From an uncultured Eisenbergiella sp. (GTDB lineage Bacteria; Bacillota; Clostridia; Lachnospirales; Lachnospiraceae), in NCBI GenBank assembly GCA_947598825.1, contig CANQFM010000017.1:1-49808 (forward strand): 49,808 bases of DNA, written 5' to 3'. Below the pieces are notes generated by a model, which saw nothing but the letters and a program-made list of their open reading frames with translations, was not told where the DNA came from and did not search any database. Below are positions 35,006 to 43,675 of the stretch, one piece after another; the first letter of the stretch is position 1; each line of letters begins with the position of its first letter. A program made the translations under genes and the position numbers.

Positions 35006-37165
35006 TTACAGGTGCATGACCCGTTCCCGGATCTCCTGCGTGCGACCCTGGTTCCAGAACTGGGTGCCGATATAGCCGCAGGTACGCCGCGCCACGTTCA
35101 TCTTGTCCTGATCGCGGTTGCCACACTTCGGGCATTCCCAGATGAGCTTGCCGTCCTCGTCCTCCACGATCTGGATCTCGCCGTCATAACCGCAGCACTG
35201 ACAGAAGTCGCTTTTGGTGTTAAGCTCCGCGTACATGATGTTGTCATAGATATAGCGGATGACCTGAAGCACCGCCGGAATGTTGCCCTGCATATCCGGC
35301 ACTTCCACATAGCTGATGGCGCCGCCGGTGGAAAGGGACTGGAACTGGGACTCGAATTTCAGCTTGGAAAACGCGTCGATGGGTTCCGTCACATGCACAT
35401 GGTAGCTGTTGGTGATATAACTCTTATCCGTCACGCCTTCGATGACGCCGAAGCGCTTCTGCAGGCATTTGGCGAATTTGTAAGTCGTGCTTTCGATCGG
35501 GGAGCCGTAGATGGAGAATTTGATGTTCGTCTCCTCGGTCCATCTATCGCAGGCAGTGTTCATGTATTTCATCACGTCCAGCGCGAAGGGAGTCGCCTCC
35601 GGGTCGGTATGGGATTTGCCGGTCATATAGCGGACGCACTCATAGAGGCCCGCATACCCTAAGGAAAGGGTGGAGTAGCCGCCAAAGAGCAGCTTGTCGA
35701 TGACCTCGCCTTTTTTCAGGCGGGCCAGCGCGCCGTACTGCCAGAGGATAGGGGCGGCGTCGGACAGCGTCCCCTTTAAGCGGCGGTGGCGCTCCATCAG
35801 CGCGCGGTAGCACAGATCCAGACGGTCGTCAAAGATCTTCCAGAACTTCTCCATGTCTCCGCCGGAGGAAAGGGCCACGTCCACCAGGTTGAGGGTGACG
35901 ACGCCCTGGTTGAAACGGCCGTAGAATTTGTAATTGCCGTTCTCGTCCTTCCAGGGGTTTAAACAGCTCCGGCAGCCCATGACAGGGAAACAGTTGCCCT
36001 CTTTTAACTCCTTCATCTTCTTTTCGGAGATATAGTCGGGCACCAGGCGCTTCGCGGTGCATTTGGCCGCCAGCTCGGTCAGATAGAAATAAGGGGTCCC
36101 TTTTTCGATGTTATCCTCTTCCAGCACATAGATGAGCTTGGGGAAAGCGGGCGTGACCCATACGCCGGTCTCGTTCTTGACGCCCTGATAACGCTGCTTT
36201 AAGGTTTCCTCGATAATCAGCGCCAGATCCTTTTTCTCCTGCTCGGACTTCGCTTCATTTAAGTACATAAAGACAGTCAGGAAAGGAGCCTGTCCGTTGG
36301 TGGTCATCAGCGTGATGATCTGATAGGTGATGGTCTGCACGCCCTTGGTGATCTCCTTGAGCAGACGGTTTTCCACGATCCGGGAGATCTGTTCTTCGCT
36401 GGCCTGGGTGCCCAAAAGGCCGATTTCCTCCAGCACCTCGGCGCGGATCTTCTCGCGGGATACCTGGACGAAGGGCGCAAGATGCGCCAGGCTGATGCTC
36501 TGGCCGCCATACTGGTTGCTGGCCACCTGGGCGATAATCTGCGTGGCGATATTGCAGGCCGTGGAAAAGCTGTGGGGCTTCTCGATCAGCGTCTCGCTGA
36601 TGACGGTGCCGTTCTGCAGCATGTCCTCCAGATTGACCAGGTCGCAGTTGTGCATCCGCTGGGCGAAATAGTCCGAATCATGAAAGTGGATGATCCCCTG
36701 TTTGTCCGCCTCTACGATATCTGGGGGCAGCAGGATGCGCTGGGTCAGGTCCTTGCTGACCTCCCCGGCCATATAGTCGCGCTGGACGCTGTTGACGGTG
36801 GGGTTCTTGTTGGAATTTTCCTGTTTGACCTCTTCGTTGTTGCACTCCAGCAGGGAAAGGATGCGGTTATCGGTAGTGTTGGCCTTGCGGACCAGGGTGC
36901 GCTGATAGCGGTACCGCACATAGCGCCTGGCCAGATCGAAAGCGCCGGTGGACATGATCTGATTTTCCACCATATCCTGGATCTCTTCTACGGAAACGGC
37001 CCGGTTCATCTTCATGCATTTATATTCTACATAGTCCGCAATGTCGTGGATCTGCTCCGGCGTCAGGTGGTTGGCCTCTGACGCGTTGCTGGCCTTGGTC
37101 ACAGCGGCTACGATCTTCTCGATATCAAAAGTCGCTTCGGAACCATTCCTTTTGATGATCTTCAT
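35006..37165 (-). CDS. nrdD: Anaerobic ribonucleoside-triphosphate reductase (class III)
   Basis: A 719-aa enzyme that reduces ribonucleotides to deoxyribonucleotides without oxygen, supplying DNA precursors. An N-terminal ATP-cone (about 3-90: KIIKRNGSEATFDIEKIVAA) gives allosteric control. The (alpha/beta) barrel has the GCRSCLNPW loop with active-site Cys residues. A C-terminal zinc site is built from CQCCG and CPKCG. The radical loop RRTCGYIGT near the end carries the glycyl radical, probably G697. A strong GAGGGGGA ribosome binding site precedes ATG 37165. It heads the operon nrdD-nrdG-DUF362 and is divergent from a Crp/Fnr-family regulator. Confidence 0.97.
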   Translation of the reverse strand: MKIIKRNGSEATFDIEKIVAAVTKASNASEANHLTPEQIHDIADYVEYKCMKMNRAVSVEEIQDMVENQIMSTGAFDLARRYVRYRYQRTLVRKANTTDNRILSLLECNNEEVKQENSNKNPTVNSVQRDYMAGEVSKDLTQRILLPPDIVEADKQGIIHFHDSDYFAQRMHNCDLVNLEDMLQNGTVISETLIEKPHSFSTACNIATQIIAQVASNQYGGQSISLAHLAPFVQVSREKIRAEVLEEIGLLGTQASEEQISRIVENRLLKEITKGVQTITYQIITLMTTNGQAPFLTVFMYLNEAKSEQEKKDLALIIEETLKQRYQGVKNETGVWVTPAFPKLIYVLEEDNIEKGTPYFYLTELAAKCTAKRLVPDYISEKKMKELKEGNCFPVMGCRSCLNPWKDENGNYKFYGRFNQGVVTLNLVDVALSSGGDMEKFWKIFDDRLDLCYRALMERHRRLKGTLSDAAPILWQYGALARLKKGEVIDKLLFGGYSTLSLGYAGLYECVRYMTGKSHTDPEATPFALDVMKYMNTACDRWTEETNIKFSIYGSPIESTTYKFAKCLQKRFGVIEGVTDKSYITNSYHVHVTEPIDAFSKLKFESQFQSLSTGGAISYVEVPDMQGNIPAVLQVIRYIYDNIMYAELNTKSDFCQCCGYDGEIQIVEDEDGKLIWECPKCGNRDQDKMNVARRTCGYIGTQFWNQGRTQEIRERVMHL

Positions 37166-37249
37166 GTTCTTTCCCCCTCAATAACAGTCAATCTCTTTCG
37201 TTCATAAGCGGTACAAGATTTATGATAACACCGCAGGAAAAAACAAGCA

Positions 37250-37313
37250 GTTGCATAAGCAACAAAAATGAGATATAATACAAAATATAGTGGTTTGCAC
37301 AAAAATAAACCAC
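37250..37313 (+). promoter_or_regulatory. Promoter of the Crp/Fnr-family gene with two palindromes
   Basis: TTGCAT (37251-37256) and TATAAT (37274-37279) have a 17-bp spacer. The palindrome GTTGC-ATAA-GCAAC (37250-37263) overlaps the -35 box. A second, GTGGTTT-N10-AAACCAC (37290-37313), lies just after the predicted start point. Its 24-bp span and two-fold symmetry suit a Crp/Fnr-type dimer, so negative autoregulation is a natural reading. The 164-bp region is shared with divergent nrdD, so the sites may also control nrdD. Confidence 0.7.
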
Positions 37314-37329
37314 ATGATGGAGTGATTTT

Positions 37330-37959
37330 ATGGATACTTTTTTAGGAGCGGCAGGAGTGTCCGACAGGGACCTGCTTTTGCTTGCGCACGCCAACGCGCT
37401 GTATGAAAGGACATACGGGAAACAGCAGGTGATCATGAGCGGGGACGACGAAGAGGATCTGGCGGCGGTCCTTCTGCAGGGCACAGCTTTTCTGGAGAGC
37501 ATCAATCTGGAGAATCAGCGCAGGATCCTGGAGTGTTATGAACCCCGGGACGTCTTCCGGAAAAAATGCTTTCCGAATGTGGAAGCCCGTTCCTATTATG
37601 TGGTTTCCCGGAAACCCTGCAGGGTGCTGTTCGTCCATGAGAACAGGCTGGAGATGTCCGGACAGCCCGGACTGGCGCTGAAGGCTTTCCTGGAAGAACG
37701 GTCGCTGGCCGTATCCGGACAGCGCGCCTATCTGCATCTGGATATCCTGGGGCAGAGGACGCTGCGCCAGAAGCTGATGTCCCTTTTTTCTTTTTGCGTC
37801 CGGCAGCAGAACGCAGAGGACTTTACCCTGCCCTTTTCTCTGACGGACTGCGCGGATTATCTGGCCGTGGACAGAAGCGCCATGATGCGCGAACTGAAAA
37901 AAATGAAAGAGGAAGGACTGGTGGAGATCCAGGGGCGCAGAGTCCGGCTGCACAGATGA
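37330..37959 (+). CDS. Crp/Fnr-family transcriptional regulator
   Basis: A 209-aa protein with a cyclic-nucleotide-binding-like beta barrel (about 15-120) and a C-terminal winged HTH (about 140-209: LPFSLTDCADYLAVDRSAMM followed by RELKKMKEEGLVEIQGRRV). The barrel lacks the strict cAMP-binding signature, and there is no N-terminal Cys cluster, so it is neither a classical Crp nor a classical Fnr. The effector is unknown. GGAGTG before ATG 37330 serves as the ribosome binding site. Divergence from nrdD suggests a redox or nitrosative link. Its stop overlaps the next start (ATGA). Confidence 0.9.
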   Translation: MDTFLGAAGVSDRDLLLLAHANALYERTYGKQQVIMSGDDEEDLAAVLLQGTAFLESINLENQRRILECYEPRDVFRKKCFPNVEARSYYVVSRKPCRVLFVHENRLEMSGQPGLALKAFLEERSLAVSGQRAYLHLDILGQRTLRQKLMSLFSFCVRQQNAEDFTLPFSLTDCADYLAVDRSAMMRELKKMKEEGLVEIQGRRVRLHR

Positions 37960-38453
37960 ACGATATGAAAACAGTATTGGGCAGGATCGGAAAGGATATC
38001 CGTTCCTACGGCGGCTTTGCGGTCGTATTTCTTCTATATGATATAGCGGTACAGTTTTCGTTCGGCGCTTTCTGCCCCTGCCGGATCGTGACGGGGCTGC
38101 CCTGTCCGGGCTGCGGCATGACCAGGTCGGTGATATGCTTTGCTTTCGGGCAGTTTGCGAGAGGCTGGCAGTACAATCCGCTGGGGATCTGCTGGCTGCT
38201 GTTAGGGCTTTATTTTGGAGCCATGCGCTATCTGGCGGGCAGGCCGGCGAAAGGGACGCTGCAGGTCGGCGGCATATTGGTCGTCGGGATGCTCCTGTTT
38301 TATCTGTACCGGATGTATCGCTTTTTCCCGGGAGAAGTCCCGATGGAATATACCGGGGGCAACCTGCTGGAACGCGCTTTCCCCGGATATTATACGGCGA
38401 TGCTGCAGGGGCTGGAGCGGCTGCGCTCCTTAGTGGCTGCAGGCCTGAGGTGA
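37956..38453 (+). CDS. DUF2752 membrane protein
   Basis: A 165-aa protein. Start ATG 37956 forms an ATGA overlap with the regulator gene. The DUF2752 signature is plain: FCPCRIVTGLPCPGCGMTRS near 38-57, then FARGWQYNPLGICWL. TM helices are predicted at about 20-38, 58-85 and 105-125. Function of the family is not known; the Cys-rich CPGCGMTR loop may bind a metal or a redox partner. Coupling with a Crp/Fnr-family gene suggests it is part of that regulator's response. Confidence 0.88.
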   Translation: MNDMKTVLGRIGKDIRSYGGFAVVFLLYDIAVQFSFGAFCPCRIVTGLPCPGCGMTRSVICFAFGQFARGWQYNPLGICWLLLGLYFGAMRYLAGRPAKGTLQVGGILVVGMLLFYLYRMYRFFPGEVPMEYTGGNLLERAFPGYYTAMLQGLERLRSLVAAGLR

Positions 38454-38483
38454 GGCGGCCAAGGGCCAAGGGCTTTCGATAGC

Positions 38484-39341
38484 TTACCGAAACCAGCGCC
38501 CGGAGGCGCCGCAGGGCAGGATCAGGCCCGTATCCGTGACCGGCAGGCCGATCTCTCCGGATTCTATCTGCCCGCCGAAGCGTCTGGCAATGCAGGCACC
38601 GAGCAGATAATGGAGGACGGCGGGCTGCAGCCCGGTCGTATAGGAATTGATCAGGAAGAAGCGGGCGTCTTCGGAAAGAAGCCGGGCGGTCAATTCCAGT
38701 AAGGGGAAAATGTTTTCTTCCATTTTCCAGATTTCGCCTTTCGGCCCTCTGCCATAGGAGGGCGGGTCCATGATAATGCCGTCGTAATGGTTGCCGCGCC
38801 GGATCTCCCGTTCCACGAATTTTACGCAGTCATCCACCAGCCAGCGAATGGGCGCGTCTTCCAGGCCGCTGGCCTGGGCGTTTTCCTTTGCCCAGGCGAC
38901 CATACCCCGGGAGGCGTCCACATGGGTGACGTTGGCTCCGGCCCTGGCTGCGGACAGCGTAGCGCCTCCCGTATAGGCGAAAAGGTTTAGGACCTTCAGG
39001 GGCCTGCCCGCCTTGCGGATGATGGAGGCAGCCCAGTCCCAGTTGACCGCCTGCTCCGGAAAGAGCCCCGTATGCTTAAAGGAAAAGGGCTTTAAGCGGA
39101 AGGAAAGATCCCGGTATCCGATGCTCCACTCCTGGGGAAGGCTGAAAAACTCCCATTCGCCGCCTTTAGAGCTGCGGTGGTAGTGGGCGTTTCTCTTTTT
39201 CCAGCCGGGGTTTGTGCGGGGGGTGTTCCAGATCACCTGGGGATCTGGACGGATTAGCAGATAATCTCCCCAACGCTCCAGCTTTTCCCCCTCCGAGGTG
39301 TCCAGCACCTCATAATCATTCCATTTGTCCGCGATCCACAT
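38484..39341 (-). CDS. Class I SAM-dependent methyltransferase, RlmI/RlmK-like
   Basis: A 285-aa enzyme. The SAM-binding motif I is VLNLFAYTGGATLSAARAG near 115-133, followed by VTHVDASRGMVAWAKEN. Motif IV is MDPPSYGRGPKGE, as in 5-methylcytosine and guanine-N2 rRNA methyltransferases of the RlmI/RlmK group. An N-terminal PUA domain is absent; instead about 90 residues of a small beta-rich domain precede the Rossmann fold. Modification of 23S rRNA is the likely role, but the exact base cannot be called. It is convergent with DUF2752 (30-nt gap, no terminator seen) and divergent from nagA. Confidence 0.87.
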   Translation of the reverse strand: MWIADKWNDYEVLDTSEGEKLERWGDYLLIRPDPQVIWNTPRTNPGWKKRNAHYHRSSKGGEWEFFSLPQEWSIGYRDLSFRLKPFSFKHTGLFPEQAVNWDWAASIIRKAGRPLKVLNLFAYTGGATLSAARAGANVTHVDASRGMVAWAKENAQASGLEDAPIRWLVDDCVKFVEREIRRGNHYDGIIMDPPSYGRGPKGEIWKMEENIFPLLELTARLLSEDARFFLINSYTTGLQPAVLHYLLGACIARRFGGQIESGEIGLPVTDTGLILPCGASGRWFR

Positions 39342-39463
39342 AGCTTTTCCCTTTCTGCGCTCAGATACGGGGCCGCATGCTGTCCCCGTGAGATAATGGT
39401 AGCATATCCCTTCCGAAAAAACATCTGTTTTTTATAGGAATTTGCAAAGCGGGCATTCGGCTA

Positions 39464-39492
39464 TGGAAAAGGAAGAACGTACCTGCTATAAT
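39464..39492 (+). promoter_or_regulatory. Promoter of nagA with extended -10
   Basis: TGC-TATAAT (TATAAT at 39487-39492) is an extended -10 box. TGGAAA at 39464-39469, 17 bp upstream, is a weak -35. The transcript would start very near the ribosome binding site at 39509, leaving almost no leader. Confidence 0.6.
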
Positions 39493-39520
39493 GGGGATGC
39501 TGAGTATCGGGAGGATGGAA

Positions 39521-40693
39521 ATGAGGATCAGGATCGAGGACGGGCTGGTATATCAAAAACACCGTTTTGTGCAAGAAACGATCGTCGTGGAGGACGGTCG
39601 TATCGTGCGGACAAAAGATGCGTCGGAAGAAAATCCGGCGGAAGAAGAACCGGCGGATCAGGTATTCTGCGCCCGGGGGCTGCGGGCGGTGCCCGGCTTT
39701 TTTGATATCCATACCCACGGAGCGGTCGGAGTGGATGTAAACGCGGCGTCGGCGGAGGACATGGAGCGTATCTGCCGCCATTTTGCGGCCCATGGGACCA
39801 CCGGCTGGCTCGCCTCTGTCCTGACCGACAGCCGGGAGCGGACTTTGGAGTGCATCCGGGAATACCGGAGATGGAAAACGCTGAAACATGGCGGCGCCCG
39901 CCTGGAAGGGCTGCATCTGGAGGGGCCGTTCCTTTCCCCGGACTATCGCGGCGCCATGCCGGAGGCGTTTTTGCAAAAAGGGGATCCGGCGCTGCTGCGG
40001 GAATATCAGGAGGCTGCCGATGGAGATATCCGTTATCTGACGGTAGCGCCTGAGGTGGAGGGCGTGTTGGAGCTGATCGCGCAGGCCCGGCGCATGGGGA
40101 TTCAGGTGGCCGTGGGCCATTCCGGCGCCGATTATGCTGCAGCCAGGGAAGCTTTTTTGCGCGGGGCCAGAGGAGCCACCCATACGGGAAACGCCATGCG
40201 GCTCTGGCACCAGCGGGAACCGGCGGTATTCGGGGCTGTCCTGGAGGAACCGTCGGTCTACGCCGAGATGATCTGCGACGGCCGCCATCTGCATCCGGGC
40301 ACGGTGCGGCTGATCGTTAAAAATAAGGGGCTGAACCGTATCGTCGCCGTCACCGATTCCATTATGGCGGCGGGGCTGCCGGACGGGCATTATCGGCTGG
40401 GGGTCAACGATGTGACGCTGGAACAGGGGGACGCCATGCTGACGGGGACTTCCGTCCGGGCAGGCAGTATTCTGTCCATGGAGGAAGCGCTGCAGAACCT
40501 GATGGCCTTTACGGGGCTTACGCTGGAAGAGGCGCTGCCGGCCCTGACGGAAAATCCGGCTTGTCTGATGGGATTTGAGGGAGAGATCGGTTTTCTGGAA
40601 AAAGGGATGCGCGCCAACCTGACGTTTTTGGATGGGAAAAACCGTGTGGTCAGGACCATGGTGGACGGAAAGTGGGCAGAGGGCGCAAACTGA
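39521..40693 (+). CDS. nagA: N-acetylglucosamine-6-phosphate deacetylase
   Basis: A 390-aa amidohydrolase that removes acetate from GlcNAc-6-P on the way to glucosamine-6-P and fructose-6-P or cell-wall precursors. Visible motifs are the metal-binding HTHG (H64, H66), GLHLEGPFLSP with the Glu ligand, VGHSGADY with a His ligand, GATHTGNAMR with the next His, and VTDSIMAAG with the catalytic Asp. The family usually has THLFNAM where this has THTGNAM. Start 39521 is chosen because GGGAGG (39509-39514) lies 6 nt upstream, while the earlier ATGs at 39491 and 39515 lack spacing. It ends 9 nt before the next gene. Confidence 0.94.
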   Translation: MRIRIEDGLVYQKHRFVQETIVVEDGRIVRTKDASEENPAEEEPADQVFCARGLRAVPGFFDIHTHGAVGVDVNAASAEDMERICRHFAAHGTTGWLASVLTDSRERTLECIREYRRWKTLKHGGARLEGLHLEGPFLSPDYRGAMPEAFLQKGDPALLREYQEAADGDIRYLTVAPEVEGVLELIAQARRMGIQVAVGHSGADYAAAREAFLRGARGATHTGNAMRLWHQREPAVFGAVLEEPSVYAEMICDGRHLHPGTVRLIVKNKGLNRIVAVTDSIMAAGLPDGHYRLGVNDVTLEQGDAMLTGTSVRAGSILSMEEALQNLMAFTGLTLEEALPALTENPACLMGFEGEIGFLEKGMRANLTFLDGKNRVVRTMVDGKWAEGAN

Positions 40694-40702
40694 GGTGAAA
40701 GC

Positions 40703-43084
40703 ATGAGAAAGATATGGAAATGGATCATTGCAGATGTCGCGGTTCTGCTGTTGGCAGGGATTTTGCTGCATCGAAGTTATGCGGAAATGCCGACGTATGT
40801 TTTTGACCGGGATGCGTTGTTTCTGGAAATCACGCGGAGCAATATTGCCGATACGCAGGCAGGCTATTATGCGGACGGTTCTTTTCAGGGGGATTCCTAT
40901 GCGATCCTGACGCCGGCTTTTTCCCTGACCCGAGGGATATATGCCGTAACGGTGAAATATGAGGGACAGGGCGGCAGCGCTCACTCCCAGGTCATCCAAG
41001 AGGGAGAGTATCGCGGTCAGGGCGCCCTTCGGGGGGATTACGCTAACATCGATCTCCAGGAGGATTCCGTCGGGTATCATATTTATATGCTGCAGAAGGA
41101 ATGTCAGGCCCGGGTGAAAAATCCTTTTACGCTGCAGTCTGCAGAGAACAGCTTTTGGGGGATCGAACAGATCCGCATCGTCCCGTCCCCTCTTTCCTGG
41201 ATCTCGGGGCTGGCGCTGACGGCGTTTCTTTTGCTTTGCTTAAACGGGGCTGTGCTGATATGGAAGATCAGACCGTCCTGGACAGCCGGGTCAAAGCGGG
41301 TGACGTTTTTTCTGCTCGCCTGCGTCGTGCTGCTGTCCTCCGCCCCGCTGCTGGTGAATTATCCGATCCAGGGGCATGATCTAAACTTTCATCTGATGCG
41401 GATCGAAGGGATTCGGGCAGGACTGGCATCCGGCGCGTTCCCAGTCAAGATCTATCCGCTGTGGCTGGGCGGGAACGGGTATGCGGCCGGCGTCCTGTAT
41501 CCGGACCTGTTCCTTTATCTTCCGGCGCTGCTGCGCATGCTGGGAATGCCGGTCTATCTGGCGTATCAGAGCTATATTTTCCTGGTCAACCTGGCTACGG
41601 TATGCATTGCTTTCTGGTGTTTTCGCAGGATGTTCGGGGAGGATCGAATCGGCGTACTGGCGGCGTTCTGCCTCGGCCTGTATCCTTATCGCCTGGCGGA
41701 TATTTACGTCAGGGCGGCGGTGGGAGAATTTACGGCGATCGCTTTTCTGCCGCTGCTGTTGTGCGGGGTCTGGGAGATCTATAAAAATGCGGGACAGGAG
41801 GGAAAATCCTGCAGGGCTGGAAGGGGGATGCTGCTGGCCGGGCTGACAGGGGTGATGCAGTCTCATATACTCACGCTGGAGATGGCGACGGCATTTTTGC
41901 TGTTGGCCGGGCTGCTTTTGTTTCGGAAAACCTTTTCCGGGAAAGTGTTTTTTCAACTGCTCAGAACAGGCGCGGTCACGCTGCTTCTCAATCTGTGGTT
42001 TCTGATCCCGTTCCTGGATTATAATGAAATGGAGTTTGTCTTCAACAGTCCGGGACGTGTGGAGGAGAGCAGCGGCATCCAGCAGCAGGGCCTGTTTTTG
42101 TACCAGTTTTTCACGGTGATCTTTGAAAAATCCAACAGCAAGCTTCTCTCGGGCGGGCTGCGGGAGGAGCGTTTTTTGGGGATCGGCCTGGGCTTTCTGG
42201 CGGTGTTGTTTTTGGGCATGCTGGCCCTGGCCAGGGGAAGGAAAGCAAAATGGGGAAAGAGCGAATGGATCTGTACCTTCTTTTGCGCGTTCAGCCTGTT
42301 TCTGACCACCAGCCTGTTTCCCTATGACGCTTTGCTGGGGGCGCTGAAAGAGCATGGGCTTATGATCACGAGTCTGCAGTTTCCCTGGCGTTTCCTTGGC
42401 CCGGCGGGGTTTTTTCTGACCTGGCTCGCCTGTATCCTGGCAAGAGACGCGCAAAACGATAAGGGAAAAGAAGCGGCAAGGTCCCTGATGGCCGTGATCG
42501 GATTCTGTACCGTGCTGCAGGCGTTGTTTTTCATGAACAGCATCCTGTATGACAGCTCCTCCTGGAGGCCCTATGATACGGCTGCGCTGAACAACTTTGC
42601 AGGAGCCGGTTATGAATATCTGCCCGAAGGCACGCTGGCTGACTGGGTGCTGCGGGATGTGGAAACCTCGGGGGAAGAGCTGTCTGTGGAGTATAGCCGC
42701 AGATATAACTCGCTGGATCTGGATCTGGAGGTGGAAAATTCCGGCGACAGAGAGGCTGCGATGGATCTGCCCCTGCTTTCCTATGTGGGATATGAGGCAA
42801 AGGATGAGGAGCAGGAGCCTGTCAGGATGCAGAAGGGCTTTAATAACAGCATCCGCCTGCTGATCCCTGCGCAGTACAGGGGAACGATCCATGTGGGATT
42901 TCATGAGCCTGCGCTGTGGAGGATCGCGGAGTTGGTTTCCTTTTACACGCTGCTCTGCCTGGCGGCGGACCGGATCAGCGGCTGTTACTTTGAGCGCAGA
43001 AAAAGGCGCAGGGAGATAAACGACGGACAGAAACCATTATATATGGAAGAAACAGAAAAAGAGGAGGACGGGACAAATGGATAA
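40703..43084 (+). CDS. Large membrane protein with PTPS-related (GT-C-like) domain
   Basis: A 793-aa polytopic protein. TM1 is at about 8-24, followed by an extracellular beta-rich domain (about 25-160), then roughly 10 TM helices (about 165-600) and another extracellular domain (about 610-740), with a final TM helix before a charged tail. The segment YPIQGHDLNFHLMRIEGIRA near 220-239 and the following PLWLGGNGYAAGVLYPDLFL fit the 6-pyruvoyl-tetrahydropterin synthase-related membrane domain (PF10131-like), thought to be GT-C glycosyltransferase-like. A cell-envelope glycan role is inferred. It lies 9 nt after nagA and overlaps the HD gene by 8 nt. Confidence 0.82.
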   Translation: MRKIWKWIIADVAVLLLAGILLHRSYAEMPTYVFDRDALFLEITRSNIADTQAGYYADGSFQGDSYAILTPAFSLTRGIYAVTVKYEGQGGSAHSQVIQEGEYRGQGALRGDYANIDLQEDSVGYHIYMLQKECQARVKNPFTLQSAENSFWGIEQIRIVPSPLSWISGLALTAFLLLCLNGAVLIWKIRPSWTAGSKRVTFFLLACVVLLSSAPLLVNYPIQGHDLNFHLMRIEGIRAGLASGAFPVKIYPLWLGGNGYAAGVLYPDLFLYLPALLRMLGMPVYLAYQSYIFLVNLATVCIAFWCFRRMFGEDRIGVLAAFCLGLYPYRLADIYVRAAVGEFTAIAFLPLLLCGVWEIYKNAGQEGKSCRAGRGMLLAGLTGVMQSHILTLEMATAFLLLAGLLLFRKTFSGKVFFQLLRTGAVTLLLNLWFLIPFLDYNEMEFVFNSPGRVEESSGIQQQGLFLYQFFTVIFEKSNSKLLSGGLREERFLGIGLGFLAVLFLGMLALARGRKAKWGKSEWICTFFCAFSLFLTTSLFPYDALLGALKEHGLMITSLQFPWRFLGPAGFFLTWLACILARDAQNDKGKEAARSLMAVIGFCTVLQALFFMNSILYDSSSWRPYDTAALNNFAGAGYEYLPEGTLADWVLRDVETSGEELSVEYSRRYNSLDLDLEVENSGDREAAMDLPLLSYVGYEAKDEEQEPVRMQKGFNNSIRLLIPAQYRGTIHVGFHEPALWRIAELVSFYTLLCLAADRISGCYFERRKRRREINDGQKPLYMEETEKEEDGTNG

Positions 43085-43568
43085 GTTACAGGCGCTTTTT
43101 ATGGAAATGGTATCGTATGAAAAGGGAGAACCGGCGCGGCTGCAGCATTTTGTAAAGGTGCATAGCTTTGCAAAGCACATCGGAACCGGCGAAGGGTTGG
43201 AAGCAGGGCAGCTCTATACGCTGGAAGCGGCCGCGCTGGTCCACGATATCGGCATCCGGCCGGCCCTGGCCAAATACGGGAGCAGCGCAGGGAAGCTGCA
43301 GGAGCAGGAGGGCCCGGCGCTGGCGGAAGAGATGCTAAAGAGGCTGGGCTTTGAGGAGGAGGTCATCGCCCGGGTGAGTTATCTGGTAGGGCACCACCAT
43401 ACCTATACGAATGTGGAAGGAACGGATTACCGGATCCTGCTGGAGGCGGATTTTTTGGTGAATCTTCTGGAAGAAGGAAAATCCCGGGAAACGATACTGG
43501 CGGCATATGAGAACGTTTTCCGGACGGCGACGGGAAAGCGTATCTGCCGGCTGATGTTCGGATTATAA
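43077..43568 (+). CDS. HD-domain protein
   Basis: A 163-aa small HD-type protein. H of QHFVKVHSFAKHIG, the HD pair in AALVHDIGIR, the HHHTYT segment (about 105-110) and the D in LEADFLVNLL make a plausible metal site of the HD phosphohydrolase superfamily. Substrate unknown; nucleotides and second messengers are typical for the superfamily. GAGGAGG lies upstream within the previous gene, and the 8-nt overlap (43077-43084) suggests coupling. It is the last gene before the S10 operon, with its own terminator. Confidence 0.85.
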   Translation: MDKLQALFMEMVSYEKGEPARLQHFVKVHSFAKHIGTGEGLEAGQLYTLEAAALVHDIGIRPALAKYGSSAGKLQEQEGPALAEEMLKRLGFEEEVIARVSYLVGHHHTYTNVEGTDYRILLEADFLVNLLEEGKSRETILAAYENVFRTATGKRICRLMFGL

Positions 43569-43570
43569 AA

Positions 43571-43610
43571 AGAGCGTCCGCAGGCGCGCGCCTGTATGGG
43601 CGCTTTTTTC
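43571..43610 (+). terminator. Terminator before the S10 operon
   Basis: AGCGTCCGCAGGCG (43573-43586) pairs imperfectly with the CCTGTATGGGCGCT side (43591-43604), followed by a run of six Ts. It isolates the ribosomal operon from upstream transcription. Confidence 0.85.
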
Positions 43611-43640
43611 CGGCTTTTTGAAAATTTTTCAAAAAAATGC

Positions 43641-43669
43641 TTGCTTTTTCCAACGGTATCCGTTATAAT
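43641..43669 (+). promoter_or_regulatory. S10 operon promoter
   Basis: TTGCTT (43641-43646) and a perfect TATAAT (43664-43669) are 17 bp apart, preceded by an A/T-rich UP-like stretch (43619-43637). The predicted start, near 43676, leaves a leader of about 295 nt before rpsJ. Confidence 0.9.
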
Positions 43670-43675
43670 TTGGGA

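Noticed and set aside
39461-41080. Minus-strand open frame of 539 codons across nagA and the next gene
   Set aside because: Spans two recognised plus-strand genes and their junction; no domain seen.
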